DNA of 37,861 bases from Pseudomonadota bacterium. GTDB taxonomy: Bacteria > Pseudomonadota > Gammaproteobacteria > Burkholderiales > Rhodocyclaceae. Where the stretch lies: the NCBI GenBank assembly GCA_018241725.1, contig JAFEDI010000141.1:1-37861 (forward strand). Direction: 5' to 3'. Position 1 is the stretch's first letter; each line of letters opens with the position of its first letter. A program made the position numbers and the translations under genes. Positions 15,409 to 24,722 of the stretch are shown piece by piece. Below the pieces are notes generated by a model, which was not told where the DNA came from, did not search any database, and worked only from the letters and a program-made list of their open reading frames with translations.

Positions 15409-18400
15409 TCAGCGCTTCCACCCCCTGCAATCCGCCGGTGACGTGCTGGAGCCGATTCACGGTCTGTGCAAAGCGTGCCGCGGTAGTTTCGTGATCCTTG
15501 TCGGTCGCCGCAGCCTCCAGGGCGGCAGCCGCTTCGCCGAGATCGTAAGCCCCCAGGGTGCGGGCGATGCCTTTCAGGGTGTGGGCGAGCCGGATCTGGC
15601 TGCCCCAGTCGTTGGCGGCCATGGCCTGCGCAAAGCTGGGCTCGAAGGTCTTGCCATGGGTGTCGCGGAACTTGGCCAGCAGGCGGTACAGCGACTTTGC
15701 TTTCTTGACGTAGGTGAGGCCGACCGCCACATCGATCCCTGGCAGTTCGGGATAGACGGCGACCGGCTGTTCTTCCTCGACGATCACTGCGGCGGCGATG
15801 CGTTCGGCCGGCACCTGGGTGGCTATCTCGTCGAACAGCGTATCCATGTCGATCGGTTTCGCCACGTGGGCGTTCATGCCGGCTTGCCGGCAGGCTTCCT
15901 TCTCGTCGGCCATGGTGTTGGCGGTCAGGGCGATGATCGGCAGATCCCGGCAGTCGGCTTGCTGCCGCAGCAGGCGCGTCGCGGCGAAGCCATCCATCAC
16001 CGGCATCTGCACGTCCATCAGGATCAGGTCGGGCCGTGCGGCGGCGACGGCAGCCAGCGCTTGCTGGCCGTTGGCCGCGAAGCGCACCGTCAGGCCCACA
16101 TTGCCGAGGAGTTCGCCGATGATCTCCCGATTGATCTCCACGTCCTCGACGATCAGGACGTCCAGCCCGTGGAAACGCGACCATTGCCGGGTGGTGGTGC
16201 CACGCCGCTCGATCACCGGGGTGCCCTGGTCCGGAAAGCCGAGGCTGTTGGCGATCTCGACGTACAGGTGGCGGGCACTGACGGGCTTGGCCAGCAGACC
16301 GTCGATCTCGTCGGCGATGGCGTCGAGTTCCTTGTGATGGCTGAAGGCGGTGGCCAGCAGCATCGGCGGACATTTCATCCGGTGGTCGCGATAGACCGAT
16401 TTGAGGCGCCGGATCGTCTCGACGCCGTCCAGCCCAGACATGCGCCAGTCCACAAGACACAGCAGGTAGTCGGGCGGCGGTGCTGATTCCATGCGGGCCA
16501 GGACCTCGTCGCCACTGCCCGCGAGTTCCACCTGCAAGCCCAGTTGCTGGCACAGATGGGCGTGGATGTGCCGGGCTACGGGGTTGTCGTCGATCACCAG
16601 CACGGGGCGAGCGGCATGGGCCGCCAGCTGTTGCCCGAATTCACCGATGCCGCGCCGGCGATCGGGCCCGATCGCCTTGAAGCGGGCGGTGAAGTGGAAG
16701 GTACTGCCGGCGCCCAGGGTGCTGTCCACCCAGATGCGGCCACCCATGATTTCGACGAGCTGGCGGCAGATGGCCAGGCCGAGGCCGGTTCCGCCATAAC
16801 GGCGGGTGGTCGAGGTGTCTGCCTGGGTGAAGGGCGTGAACAGGCGTGCCACCTGCTCCTCGCTGATGCCGATGCCCTCGTCGCTGACGGAGAAGTGGAG
16901 TTCGACCGCGTCCTGTTCCGTCGGGCCGGTTTCCACCGCCACGACCACGTTGCCGCCGGTCGAGAACTTGAGGGCGTTCGAGACAAGATTGGTCAGGATC
17001 TGGCCGAGCCGCAGCGCGTCGCCCTCGAGCAAGCGGGAGTCGTCGTCGATGTCGTAGTGCAGTTCGACGCCCTGTTCCTCGGCGCGCAGGGCGACGATGC
17101 CGGAGAGCTGTTCGAAGACGGTCTCCAGCACGAACGGGGTGTGTTCGAGGTCCAGCTTGCCCGCTTCGATCTTCGAGAAGTCCAGGATGTCGTTGATGAT
17201 GGTGAGCAGGTTCTCCGAGGCTGCCCTGATCTTGCCGACGTAGTTGGCCTGTCGGGGGCTCAGGTGGGTTGCCAGCGCCAGGTCGGCCATGCCGATGATG
17301 GCGTTCATCGGGGGCCGGATCTCGTGGTTCATGTTGGCCAGGAAGGCGCTCTTGGCGATGTTCGATTTGAGGGCGTCCTGGCGCGCAGCCTCGAGTTCCG
17401 CCATCAGGCGATGGGTGCGGGTGACGTCGCGGGCGATGCCGAGCACGCCGACCAGGTGGCCGGCGTCGTCGTACATCGGCGTCTTGATCGTCTCCAGCAT
17501 TTCCTCGTGGCCATCGTCCCGGTAGATCACCGTCTCTTTATTGACGCAGGCCTGTCCTGTCTCGATGGCATGCAGGTCGTGGCGTCGGAACGCGTCGGCC
17601 TGTTCGGCGGGGAGGAAGTCGCGATCCGTCTTGCCGACGATTTCGCTTTCGGAGGCGCCGAGAAGACGTTCGAACTTGTTGTTGCAGGTGATGAAGACGC
17701 CTTCAGGATCCTTCAGCCAGACCAGATCGGGCAGGGTGTTGATCAGTGTGCGCAGCTGCCGGCGTTCCTGTTCGAGCAGGGCGATCGATTCGCGCAGCCT
17801 GTCCTTCATGTGCAGGATGGAGGCCGCGAGGCTTTGCTCGTCGCCATAGGCGATATCCACTTCCGTGTCCAGGTCACCCATGGCGATCCGGCGGGCCACC
17901 TTTTGCATCGCGATGGGTTCGCCGCCAAGGCGACGCAGGATGGCGCGGGCGCTGAGCAACATCAGGCCGCCCGCCAGCAGTACGCCGCCGAGGGTCAGTA
18001 CGCCAACCAGCAGGCGGACGCGGCTTGCCGTCAGATAAAGGTTGTTGGAGGTCCGGTCGGCGAAGGCCGAGGCGATCTTCACCGTTGCATCGACGGCGGC
18101 CCGGTGGGCTTCGTAGCGTTCCACCAGTGTCCGCTGGAGTTCGGCGGCTTTTGCCGTATCGTCGCGCTGGAGGGCGGCGACGTAGTCGTCGAACAGGAAG
18201 CGCCAGTAGGCGTCGGCGGTGCGCTTCTCGGTTGCCAGCAATGCGTCACGCAGCTCCGGGGTGAGGGCCTGCCCCGCCCAGTAGGCGTTGCGTTCGTCGT
18301 ACTTGTGCTTGAGCGTCGTCAGCTTGTCCAGCAGCGGAGGGCGCTCTCCCGCCTGGGCCTGCCCGAGCTGCAGGGCCGTCAGGTGGGCCTCGATGACGTA

Positions 18401-18574
18401 CAGCGGCGGCGGCAGCACATCGGCGATGACGTCCTTGCCCTGGGCCATGCCGTGGGCTGCATCGATGATCGATTGCGTCGCGCTCCAGACGAGGACGGCC
18501 AGGCCCACGAAAAGGGCGCACACCACCGTGGCGACGAGAAGCAATTGTTTTCTTAACGTGAGCGATCGGAACAC
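15398..18574 (-). CDS. Hybrid histidine kinase with HAMP, PAS, two receivers and HPt
   Basis: This is a 1058-residue BarA/EvgS-like phosphorelay protein. A membrane segment (about 10-30), a helical periplasmic bundle and TM2 (about 188-210) lead to HAMP, a PAS domain (about 276-395: [19 protein letters not shown]), HisKA with H417, HATPase_c, receiver 1 (D709 in [12 protein letters not shown]), receiver 2 (D854 in [13 protein letters not shown]) and a C-terminal HPt domain with H998 (in [13 protein letters not shown]). The kinase box reads HEIRPPMN, with Pro where Thr is usual. The start is a GTG preceded by GGGAGG, 4 nt away; the frame is open further upstream but without any such site. No response regulator with an output domain is encoded nearby. 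Confidence 0.92.
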   Translation of the reverse strand: MFRSLTLRKQLLLVATVVCALFVGLAVLVWSATQSIIDAAHGMAQGKDVIADVLPPPLYVIEAHLTALQLGQAQAGERPPLLDKLTTLKHKYDERNAYWAGQALTPELRDALLATEKRTADAYWRFLFDDYVAALQRDDTAKAAELQRTLVERYEAHRAAVDATVKIASAFADRTSNNLYLTASRVRLLVGVLTLGGVLLAGGLMLLSARAILRRLGGEPIAMQKVARRIAMGDLDTEVDIAYGDEQSLAASILHMKDRLRESIALLEQERRQLRTLINTLPDLVWLKDPEGVFITCNNKFERLLGASESEIVGKTDRDFLPAEQADAFRRHDLHAIETGQACVNKETVIYRDDGHEEMLETIKTPMYDDAGHLVGVLGIARDVTRTHRLMAELEAARQDALKSNIAKSAFLANMNHEIRPPMNAIIGMADLALATHLSPRQANYVGKIRAASENLLTIINDILDFSKIEAGKLDLEHTPFVLETVFEQLSGIVALRAEEQGVELHYDIDDDSRLLEGDALRLGQILTNLVSNALKFSTGGNVVVAVETGPTEQDAVELHFSVSDEGIGISEEQVARLFTPFTQADTSTTRRYGGTGLGLAICRQLVEIMGGRIWVDSTLGAGSTFHFTARFKAIGPDRRRGIGEFGQQLAAHAARPVLVIDDNPVARHIHAHLCQQLGLQVELAGSGDEVLARMESAPPPDYLLCLVDWRMSGLDGVETIRRLKSVYRDHRMKCPPMLLATAFSHHKELDAIADEIDGLLAKPVSARHLYVEIANSLGFPDQGTPVIERRGTTTRQWSRFHGLDVLIVEDVEINREIIGELLGNVGLTVRFAANGQQALAAVAAARPDLILMDVQMPVMDGFAATRLLRQQADCRDLPIIALTANTMADEKEACRQAGMNAHVAKPIDMDTLFDEIATQVPAERIAAAVIVEEEQPVAVYPELPGIDVAVGLTYVKKAKSLYRLLAKFRDTHGKTFEPSFAQAMAANDWGSQIRLAHTLKGIARTLGAYDLGEAAAALEAAATDKDHETTAARFAQTVNRLQHVTGGLQGVEALITA

Positions 18575-18844
18575 CGTTCCTCCCTTGATTCCGCCGGGAG
18601 CGGGGCCATCTGGCCGCCGCGGCCGCGTATTGTTTCCGATTCCGGTGGCGGTGAGGGAGATGTGGGTGCGATGGAGGGACTTTGTCACCATCTGACACAT
18701 GCCGCGCTCCGTTCGAGCGGCCGGCGCCGGGTGGCCGGGGCGGGGCGTGCCAGGTGCCCTGCGCCGACCGTACGGCAGCGCTGATCCCGTGTCCGCCGAC
18801 ACGGTATGCTGCGCGCCTTGTGTCCTTGCACGGAGTACCCCGCC

Positions 18845-19084
18845 ATGTTCATCGAGTCTCCCGATCAGGTTCCGCTGCGCGAGCAGGTCACCGCGGCCGG
18901 TGACGTCTTCCTGGTGCCCGAGCTGATCCTGCGGGTGGATGACGCGTCCTTGAACGGCTGGCAGTTGCGCTACGGGGACTGGACGGACTATCCGGACCGG
19001 TCCGGCGGACGGAGTGGCGCAGAGCAGGCGCTGCAGGCGGCCATCTTCGACATGCGCTTCCGCATCGAGACGCTTGGCAAGTGA
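18845..19084 (+). CDS. Small hypothetical protein, 79 residues
   Basis: This acidic soluble protein is not recognised. It opens MFIESPDQVPLREQVTAAG, has a probable strand-rich middle (DVFLVPELILRVDDASLNG) and ends in a helix (EQALQAAIFDMRFRIETLGK). There is no signal peptide or Cys. The ribosome site GGAG lies 9 nt before the ATG, and a TATGCT -10-like hexamer lies about 42 bp upstream. It stands 63 bp before the SRPBCC gene on the same strand and may share a transcript with it. Codon use fits the host. Confidence 0.7.
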   Translation: MFIESPDQVPLREQVTAAGDVFLVPELILRVDDASLNGWQLRYGDWTDYPDRSGGRSGAEQALQAAIFDMRFRIETLGK

Positions 19085-19147
19085 ACCGTCGGCGTCATCG
19101 GACGCCATCGACTACAGTTCAGGAACCCCTTCCACCCAGGAGTGAGC

Positions 19148-19594
19148 ATGAGCACCCATACCGTCCGCCTGCACCGTGTGCTGCGCGCGCCGCCGGAGCG
19201 CATCTACCGGGCTTTTCTCGATCCCGCGGCGATGGCCAAGTGGCTGCCGCCCCATGGCTTCACCGGCACCGTCCACCAGTTGGATGCGCAGGTCGGCGGC
19301 GCCTACCGCATGTCCTTCACGAACCTCGGCAACGGGCACAGCCACAGCTTCGGCGGAACTTACCTGGAACTGGAGCCGGCGGCGCGGCTCCGCTACACGG
19401 CGCTCTTCGACGATCCGAACCTGCCCGGCCAGATGCAGACCACGGTCGTGCTCAGCGCGGTGTTCTGCGGCACCGAGCTGAACATCGTGCAGGAGGGCAT
19501 TCCCGAGATCATCCCGCCGCAGGCCTGCTACCTGGGCTGGCAGGAGTCGCTGCAGTTGCTCGCGCAGCTGGTCGAAGCCGATATCCCCGGCTGA
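19148..19594 (+). CDS. SRPBCC / AHSA1-family protein
   Basis: This 148-residue START-like hydrophobic-cavity protein shows the Activator-of-Hsp90 homology 1 pattern: an N-terminal R-V-L-R-A-P-P-E-R-I-Y-R-A-F, then AMAKWLPPHGFTG, a G-G-x-Y-R-M-S-F strand, G-T-Y-L-E-L-E-P-A-A-R-L-R-Y-T and the C-terminal helix ACYLGWQESLQLLAQLVEADI. Members bind small hydrophobic ligands or act on stress; bacterial functions are mostly unknown. AGGAG lies 5-6 nt before the ATG at 19148. A GTG six bases earlier lies too close to it to be preferred. Confidence 0.88.
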   Translation: MSTHTVRLHRVLRAPPERIYRAFLDPAAMAKWLPPHGFTGTVHQLDAQVGGAYRMSFTNLGNGHSHSFGGTYLELEPAARLRYTALFDDPNLPGQMQTTVVLSAVFCGTELNIVQEGIPEIIPPQACYLGWQESLQLLAQLVEADIPG

Positions 19595-19702
19595 TTCCGC
19601 GCTGGGCCGCCGCTGCTTTTTTTCTTCGAATTACGATCCGGCCGCTGGCATCTTCGACTGTCAGCTGTGCGTGCCGGTCAGGCCGCGGTGACGGCAGGCC
19701 AG

Positions 19703-19728
19703 TAAAAAGGGGCGCATTGCGCGCCCCT
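19703..19728 (-). terminator. Rho-independent terminator of the cytochrome gene
   Basis: On the minus strand an AGGGGCGC/GCGCCCCT hairpin with a short loop is followed by TTTTT. It lies about 35 bp downstream of the cytochrome stop. Confidence 0.75.
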
Positions 19729-19762
19729 CGTGTTTGACCGGTGGAGGGCAAAAGCCGGGGGC

Positions 19763-21742
19763 TCAGTCTCCCTTCGGACCGTTGTGGCAGGTGTAGCAGC
19801 CGACCTTGGTGCCGGCAGCCAGCGCGTAGGACTTGCTGTCGTGGGTGAATGTCTTGGCGATCTTTACCTGGGACAGCGGGCTGCCGCGGTAGTCGTTGCC
19901 GTGGCAGGCGGTACAGGATGATGCGCCGCCGGATTCGACCATGTCGCCGTGGGCATCGACCCAGCTCTGACCGATGGTGTGCATGCCGTGGGGGCCGCCG
20001 TTCTTGGTCAGTGGCACCTTGGCGTGGCACACCGTGCATTCGGTGATCGTGCCGGCGTAGCCCTGGATGGCCTTCGACTGCAGCAGGTCGTTGTCGTGGC
20101 TGCTCGCCCAGGTCTGGTTCTTCGACGCGTACTCGGCGTGGGTGGAACCGTGGCAGGCTTCGCACTGGGTCTTGCCGTGGCCGACGCTGAAGCGGAACAG
20201 GGAGAAGCCGGTCTTCGGCGTGTTGGCGTTGGTGGCAAAGCGGGCGTCGGTGACCACGCGCAGCGCGCCGGTCGTCACGTCGGTGACGGCGGCCGTTTCA
20301 CGCTTGCCGTCGTGGTGGCAGGCCTGGCAGTTGGGCTGCTGCAGCCAGCCGACCCGGCTGGCCTTGCCGACCGCGCCCAGGTTGCCATGGCAGCTCTGGC
20401 AGTCGAGGCCCGGGGTGTCGCTCATGGCGCCGCGCAGGCACTTGGTGACGGAGCCCGGGTGGCATTGGTAACAGGAGTCCCGGTTGCCGATGCTGTCCAG
20501 CGTGACCTGCTTGAGCGGGTCCTTCACTTGGCCGTGCATGCGGTGCATCGCCGAGGTAAGGGCGGAGATCTTCACGCTCTGGCCGTTGGCCGTGACGGTG
20601 AAGCCCGGTGAGGCGAGGGCATTGGAGCCGTGGCAGGAGGCGCATAGGGTCGGCGTCCCTTGGTCGGCACGCTGGGCGAGGCCGCCGCTGGCCACTGGCT
20701 GCAGCTTGAGCAGGGCAGCCTGGTAGACCGGGTCGTTGGCGTGCTTGTCGTCGTGCAGGCGCAGCACGTTCTTCTTCCAGTCCTTTTCCGGATCGGCGCT
20801 GTAGTTGGCCCAACCGCGCAGGGGCGGCTTGGCCGCATCCTTGTTGGAATTGCTGGCGTGACAGCTGATGCAGGTCATCTCGTCGGACACCGGCAGCACG
20901 GTCTGGGTGCTGGCCAGCACGGTGCCGGTGCTGCTCTTGGCAACGACCTTCACCATCGGGTAGTAATTCTTGTTGTACCCGTTGCTGGTCAGGGTGTCGT
21001 CGTAGGGCAGGATGGGCAGGCCTTCGGCCTCGTACCAGCTCTGCACCTGGTTGTAGCTCATTGCGGCTGGCTGGGTGCTCGGCGTTGGGTTGCTGACCGC
21101 CGGGTTGCTCAAATTGAGGCCGCGGTTGGGTGCCGGCGCGCCGCCGTAGAGGGCTTTGACGTATTGCCAGAAGTTGGTCTTGCCGGCTGATGAGGTGTTG
21201 ATGGAGCCCGATGGATCGCGCAGCGACTCGTAGCTCAAGGTCACGCCGGAGGTGACCTGCTTGCCGGACTGACGGTCGATCAGCTGGGCGTGCAGGTTGT
21301 TGTAGGGCGGCAGGATGGACATGATCGAGTAGTCCTTGCCGTCCACACAGTGCATGCCCAGGTCGTTCCAGGCCAGCAGCGCGTAGCGGGACGCAAAGCT
21401 GCCGGTTGTGGCAGCCGCGGTGACAGTGGTCGTCGTGCTGCTGGCGCTCAGCGTGGTCGCGCCCGCCGACGAGACCGACGTGGTCCCGAGGAAGGGGTTG
21501 GCGGAGCCGGACCAGGTGTTGCTGGAGGCGCTGTCGCTGCGCTTGCTGCTCGCTGTCGTGGTGCCGCTCGTCCGGGTGCTGCGTTCCGAAGTTTGAGTCT
21601 GTTGCACGCCGGTGCTGGTCAACAGCGTTTGCAGCCATGTGATGTCTGCGTAGGCCAGGCCGCCCAGTGTGCTGGCTGCAAGAAAGGTCAGCGTGATGCC
21701 GAGGTGCCGCTTGCGCCTCGCCGGTGGATTTGTCGTGTGCAT
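19763..21742 (-). CDS. Nine-haem c-type cytochrome
   Basis: This 659-residue exported electron carrier has nine CxxCH haem motifs (in order: CISCH, CASCH, CYQCH, CQSCH, CQACH, CEACH, CTVCH, CTACH, CYTCH), all in residues ~290-655, the last one at the very C-terminus. A signal or anchor segment (LGITLTFLAASTLGGLAYA, about 15-33) is followed by a ~90-residue Ser/Thr-rich spacer, then a conserved block (YALLAWNDLGMHCVDGKDYS, then SILPPYNNLHAQL) found in a family of bacterial multihaem proteins of unclear role. The ATG at 21740-21742 has a GGGAG ribosome site; the open frame to 21838 is not used. It is transcribed alone with its own terminator. The redox partner and whether it works in the periplasm or on the outer surface are unknown. 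Confidence 0.92.
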   Translation of the reverse strand: MHTTNPPARRKRHLGITLTFLAASTLGGLAYADITWLQTLLTSTGVQQTQTSERSTRTSGTTTASSKRSDSASSNTWSGSANPFLGTTSVSSAGATTLSASSTTTTVTAAATTGSFASRYALLAWNDLGMHCVDGKDYSIMSILPPYNNLHAQLIDRQSGKQVTSGVTLSYESLRDPSGSINTSSAGKTNFWQYVKALYGGAPAPNRGLNLSNPAVSNPTPSTQPAAMSYNQVQSWYEAEGLPILPYDDTLTSNGYNKNYYPMVKVVAKSSTGTVLASTQTVLPVSDEMTCISCHASNSNKDAAKPPLRGWANYSADPEKDWKKNVLRLHDDKHANDPVYQAALLKLQPVASGGLAQRADQGTPTLCASCHGSNALASPGFTVTANGQSVKISALTSAMHRMHGQVKDPLKQVTLDSIGNRDSCYQCHPGSVTKCLRGAMSDTPGLDCQSCHGNLGAVGKASRVGWLQQPNCQACHHDGKRETAAVTDVTTGALRVVTDARFATNANTPKTGFSLFRFSVGHGKTQCEACHGSTHAEYASKNQTWASSHDNDLLQSKAIQGYAGTITECTVCHAKVPLTKNGGPHGMHTIGQSWVDAHGDMVESGGASSCTACHGNDYRGSPLSQVKIAKTFTHDSKSYALAAGTKVGCYTCHNGPKGD

Positions 21743-22044
21743 GGATGCTCCCGCCTTTGGCTGGTTGGATCGCAATGGATTCGAACGGGCTTGTGGCGGC
21801 GCACGACGGAGTGACACGGTCGTGACTTCAGCGTTCAAGCCTTCTTGTCAGCTGAAGTCAGGTGGTAAATCCACGTGAGCAGTGAAAATCAATACCATGA
21901 CGTCAGTGTGGTAATGATTTTAGGTGCACGCTCAATTTGGTTCAATCGTAATTACAAATATTCTTATATTCTGAATATCTGGTAACAATTGAAGCTGGCA
22001 AGTGGAACCGCCAGGGCTCACTCACCACGCTTCCAGCGGTGCGA

Positions 22045-22539
22045 TCAGGAACGCTTGCGGGCCGGTTTGCGCTGCAGGCTGGCATCCGCCTGCAGCGCCA
22101 TGTCGAGCATCGCGTCGCGGGATTTGACGGCGGCGTCGAGCAGGGTCCGGAACATCTCGCCGACGAAGGCGGGGCCGGCGGCCAGCGCCAGTGGCGGTGT
22201 GGCTTGCGTCTTGGCCGGCGTATCGGCGTTGAGGTACAGCAGCTCGGCCATCTCGTGCTGGTTGGCGGCAACCACTTCATTGAAATCGCCGGCGTAGCCG
22301 ATGACCTGATCGATGACATGCTTGGTCAGCGCCAGCTGGGCCTCGTTCCAGCTCTGCAGGTCGCGGGCCCGGGCGAGGGTCTGGACGGTTTCCAGATTGC
22401 CTTCCATCAGCGACTGCGCAGCCTTGAGGTTGAGGGAGACCAGGCGCTGCGCGCAGACGAGCGAACCCTGGCAGAAGGACAACAGATCGTTGTGCCGGCC
22501 CGCGCCAGCGTGCGCGTGAACGTTCGGTAGCGGAAACAT
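22045..22539 (-). CDS. Phasin-family protein
   Basis: Phasins coat polyhydroxyalkanoate granules, controlling their size and number. This 164-residue protein has the phasin_2-like helical pattern (NLKAAQSLMEGNLETVQTLA, then the A-x-x-L-Q-S-W-N-E segment) and a basic Lys/Arg tail (QRKPARKRS) that may touch DNA or the granule surface. The ATG at 22537-22539 has GGAGG at a 5-nt spacing; a GTG six bases earlier is less likely. No pha synthase gene is in the window. The membership is good by pattern, but phasins are weakly conserved. Confidence 0.82.
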   Translation of the reverse strand: MFPLPNVHAHAGAGRHNDLLSFCQGSLVCAQRLVSLNLKAAQSLMEGNLETVQTLARARDLQSWNEAQLALTKHVIDQVIGYAGDFNEVVAANQHEMAELLYLNADTPAKTQATPPLALAAGPAFVGEMFRTLLDAAVKSRDAMLDMALQADASLQRKPARKRS

Positions 22540-22638
22540 GGGCACCTCCGCGATGTGAGCATGGGAGCCCCCACGCTACGCGCTTTCCGATGGGCGGTGC
22601 TTGCTCGATATCAATGAGCGTGCGCGCCACGCCTCAGC

Positions 22639-23301
22639 TCAGGCTCCTTCGCCGCCGGCCGTCTTGCCGGCGGCCTTGACGATCAGTTCTTCGAGGATGT
22701 GTTCCATCACGCTGCGCAGCGGTGCCAGCAGGATCTGCGGATCGAGGTCCGGGTTGCGGATCATGCGCACCGTGAGCCCCTCGAAGACCGCGTACAGCAC
22801 TTCCAGCGGCCCTTCCATCTGGGCGTCGGTGCAGCTCACGCCGCGGAACTGCAGGCCTTCGCGGATGAGTTCGACGAGGCGCTCGCGGGCTGTGCGGTCG
22901 GCGGTGTGCACGATGGTGGCGACACCCGGATTGCGCGCCGCCTCGGCGACGATCTCGAGCATCAACGGCGCGTCGTCGTTGTCGAGGTCCGCGGTGCAGT
23001 GCTGAACGTCGTCCACCATGGCCCGCAGGATGTCGCCGTCGGCGCTGGCGGAACGGATGCGCTGGGTGATGGTCAGCAGGTTGAGCAGATCCCGCTCGAC
23101 GATCGCCGCGATGATCGCTTCCTTGTTCTCGAAGTAGTGGTAGATGTGGCCGACGCTCATGCCGGCGGCCTTCGAGATCTGCGCCATGCTGGCGCCGTGG
23201 AAGCCCTGGCGGCGGAAGCAGTTGGTGGCGGCGTTGAGCACCTGGGCTTTGCGGGCTTCGGCGCGGGGTTGCTCCTGCTGGGCGTAAGTCTGTGTGTTCA
23301 T
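22639..23301 (-). CDS. TetR-family repressor of the RND efflux operon
   Basis: This 220-residue regulator has a TetR_N helix-turn-helix at about residues 16-62 (R-K-A-Q-V-L-N-A-A-T, then MAQISKAAGMSVGHIYHYF as the recognition segment, then ENKEAIIAAIVERDL). The C-terminal ligand-binding half is typical in length (TtgR is 210, AcrR 215 residues). It is divergent from the adaptor-pump-channel operon, separated by about 206 bp that hold two copies of an AGAATGAGCGTTC motif. By analogy with TtgR/AcrR/MexR systems it should repress the pump and be released by its substrates; that is inference. Confidence 0.93.
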   Translation of the reverse strand: MNTQTYAQQEQPRAEARKAQVLNAATNCFRRQGFHGASMAQISKAAGMSVGHIYHYFENKEAIIAAIVERDLLNLLTITQRIRSASADGDILRAMVDDVQHCTADLDNDDAPLMLEIVAEAARNPGVATIVHTADRTARERLVELIREGLQFRGVSCTDAQMEGPLEVLYAVFEGLTVRMIRNPDLDPQILLAPLRSVMEHILEELIVKAAGKTAGGEGA

Positions 23302-23393
23302 GGCTGTTTTCTCCTCATCCTGGCGTCATGGGGCAACCCTTGCGTTGAGGGTCTGCCGTCTGCAGGCGTTTGCTTATACGGCGAATTCTAATA

Positions 23394-23430
23394 TAGAATG
23401 AGCGTTCGAACTAGAATGAGCGTTCATTCT
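23394..23430. promoter_or_regulatory. Repeated TetR-type operator between regulator and efflux operon
   Basis: TAGAATGAGCGTTC occurs at 23394-23407 and again at 23412-23425, 18 bp apart. The second copy is extended into AGAATGA-GCGT-TCATTCT (23413-23430), an inverted repeat with 7-bp arms. Both lie in the divergent promoter region, as usual for TetR repressors of drug pumps. Two copies allow cooperative binding of two dimers. Confidence 0.7.
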
Positions 23431-23507
23431 TTTATGGGCGCCGAATACTTTTTGCTCTCCCCAACGGGCTGATTTGGCGCCCACTCAAGGCAGGAAAGGT
23501 GTTGGAT

Positions 23508-24710
23508 ATGCAGATCGAAATGAACAAGGCGGTGTGTTCCGCCGGGCTTCTGCTGGCGCTGGGCAGCGTCATCCTGAGCGGTTGCGGCGAGCCGAAGGCT
23601 GCCGGTGAACAGCACCCGATGGGGCCGACCGAAGTCGGCGTGGTGGAGGTCCAGCCGCAGAAGGTTGCGCTGACCACCGAGCTGGCCGGTCGCACCGCGG
23701 CCTACATGGTTTCCGACGTGCGCCCGCAGGTCGGCGGCATCATCCAGAAGCGGCTGTTCACCGAGGGCGGCGACGTTGCTGCCGGCCAGCCCCTGTACCA
23801 GATCGATCCGGCCACCTACCAGGCCGCTTATGAGAGTGCCCGCGCCAGTCTCGCCAAGGCCGAAGCCAACCTGGCGAGCACGCGCAGCAAGGCGTCCCGC
23901 TATGAGGAGCTGGTGGCCATCAAGGCGGTCAGCCAGCAGGATTACGACGACACCCAGGCCGCCCTCAAGCAGGGCCAGGCCGATGTGGCGGCGGCCAAGG
24001 CGGCGGTCGAGACGGCGCGCATCAACCTGGCCTACACCAAGGTCGCCTCGCCGATCGCCGGGCGCATCGGCCGCTCGACGGTGACGCCGGGCGCGCTGGT
24101 GACGGCCAGCCAGCAGAACGCGCTGGCTACCGTGCAGCAGCTCGATCCGATCTATGTGGACGTGACCCAGTCCAGTGCCGAACTGCTGCGCCTCAAGCGC
24201 GACCTGGCCAGCGGCCAGCTCAAGAAGGCCGGCGCCGGCCAGGCAGCCGTCAAGCTGGTGCTGGAGGACGGCAGCGCCTATCCGCTGGCCGGCAAGCTGC
24301 AGTTCTCCGACGTGACGGTGGACCAGAGCACCGGCACGATCACCCTGCGGGCGGTTTTCCCCAATCCGAAGGGCGACCTGCTGCCCGGCATGTACGTGCG
24401 CACGGTGCTCGAAGAGGGCGTCGACGAGCAGGCCATCCTGGTGCCGCAACAGGGCGTCAGCCGCGACACCAAGGGCAACCCGACCGCGATGGTGGTGGGC
24501 GCCGACGGCAAGGTGGAGCTGCGCACCCTCAAGACCAGCCGCGTGCTGGGTGACAAGTGGCTGGTCAGCGATGGCCTGAAGGCCGGCGACAAGCTGATCG
24601 TCGATGGCTTGCAGAAGATCCATCCGGGCGCCCCGGTCAAGCCGGTGCCGGCAACGGCGCCGAAGGCCGAAGCCCCCGCCAAGACGTCGACGGCGGCTGC
24701 CGCAGGCTAA
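23508..24710 (+). CDS. RND efflux periplasmic adaptor lipoprotein (MexA/AcrA/TtgA type)
   Basis: This 400-residue membrane-fusion protein bridges the inner-membrane pump and the outer-membrane channel. It has a lipoprotein signal with lipobox L-S-G-C (in LGSVILSGCGE), so it is tethered to the inner membrane. Barrel-sandwich, alpha-hairpin (YESARASLAKAEANLASTRS) and beta-barrel segments follow in the MexA order (RPQVGGIIQKRLFTEGG, ASPIAGRIGRSTVTPGALV, LQFSDVTVDQSTGTITLRA). The C-terminal tail is Pro/Ala/Lys-rich. The ATG at 23508 has an AGGAAAGG ribosome site. The pump gene follows 12 bp later. Control is by the divergent TetR repressor. Confidence 0.95.
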   Translation: MQIEMNKAVCSAGLLLALGSVILSGCGEPKAAGEQHPMGPTEVGVVEVQPQKVALTTELAGRTAAYMVSDVRPQVGGIIQKRLFTEGGDVAAGQPLYQIDPATYQAAYESARASLAKAEANLASTRSKASRYEELVAIKAVSQQDYDDTQAALKQGQADVAAAKAAVETARINLAYTKVASPIAGRIGRSTVTPGALVTASQQNALATVQQLDPIYVDVTQSSAELLRLKRDLASGQLKKAGAGQAAVKLVLEDGSAYPLAGKLQFSDVTVDQSTGTITLRAVFPNPKGDLLPGMYVRTVLEEGVDEQAILVPQQGVSRDTKGNPTAMVVGADGKVELRTLKTSRVLGDKWLVSDGLKAGDKLIVDGLQKIHPGAPVKPVPATAPKAEAPAKTSTAAAAG

Positions 24711-24722
24711 GGGAGTACGCGC

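Noticed and set aside
18575-19108. Longer N-terminus for the second hybrid kinase
   Set aside because: The GTG at 18574 has a strong GGGAGG site directly before the first membrane helix, while the upstream reading is unrelated in style and overlaps the small gene at 18845.
21743-21838. Longer start for the nine-haem cytochrome
   Set aside because: It would place 32 extra residues before the signal segment, and the ATG at 21742 has its own ribosome site.
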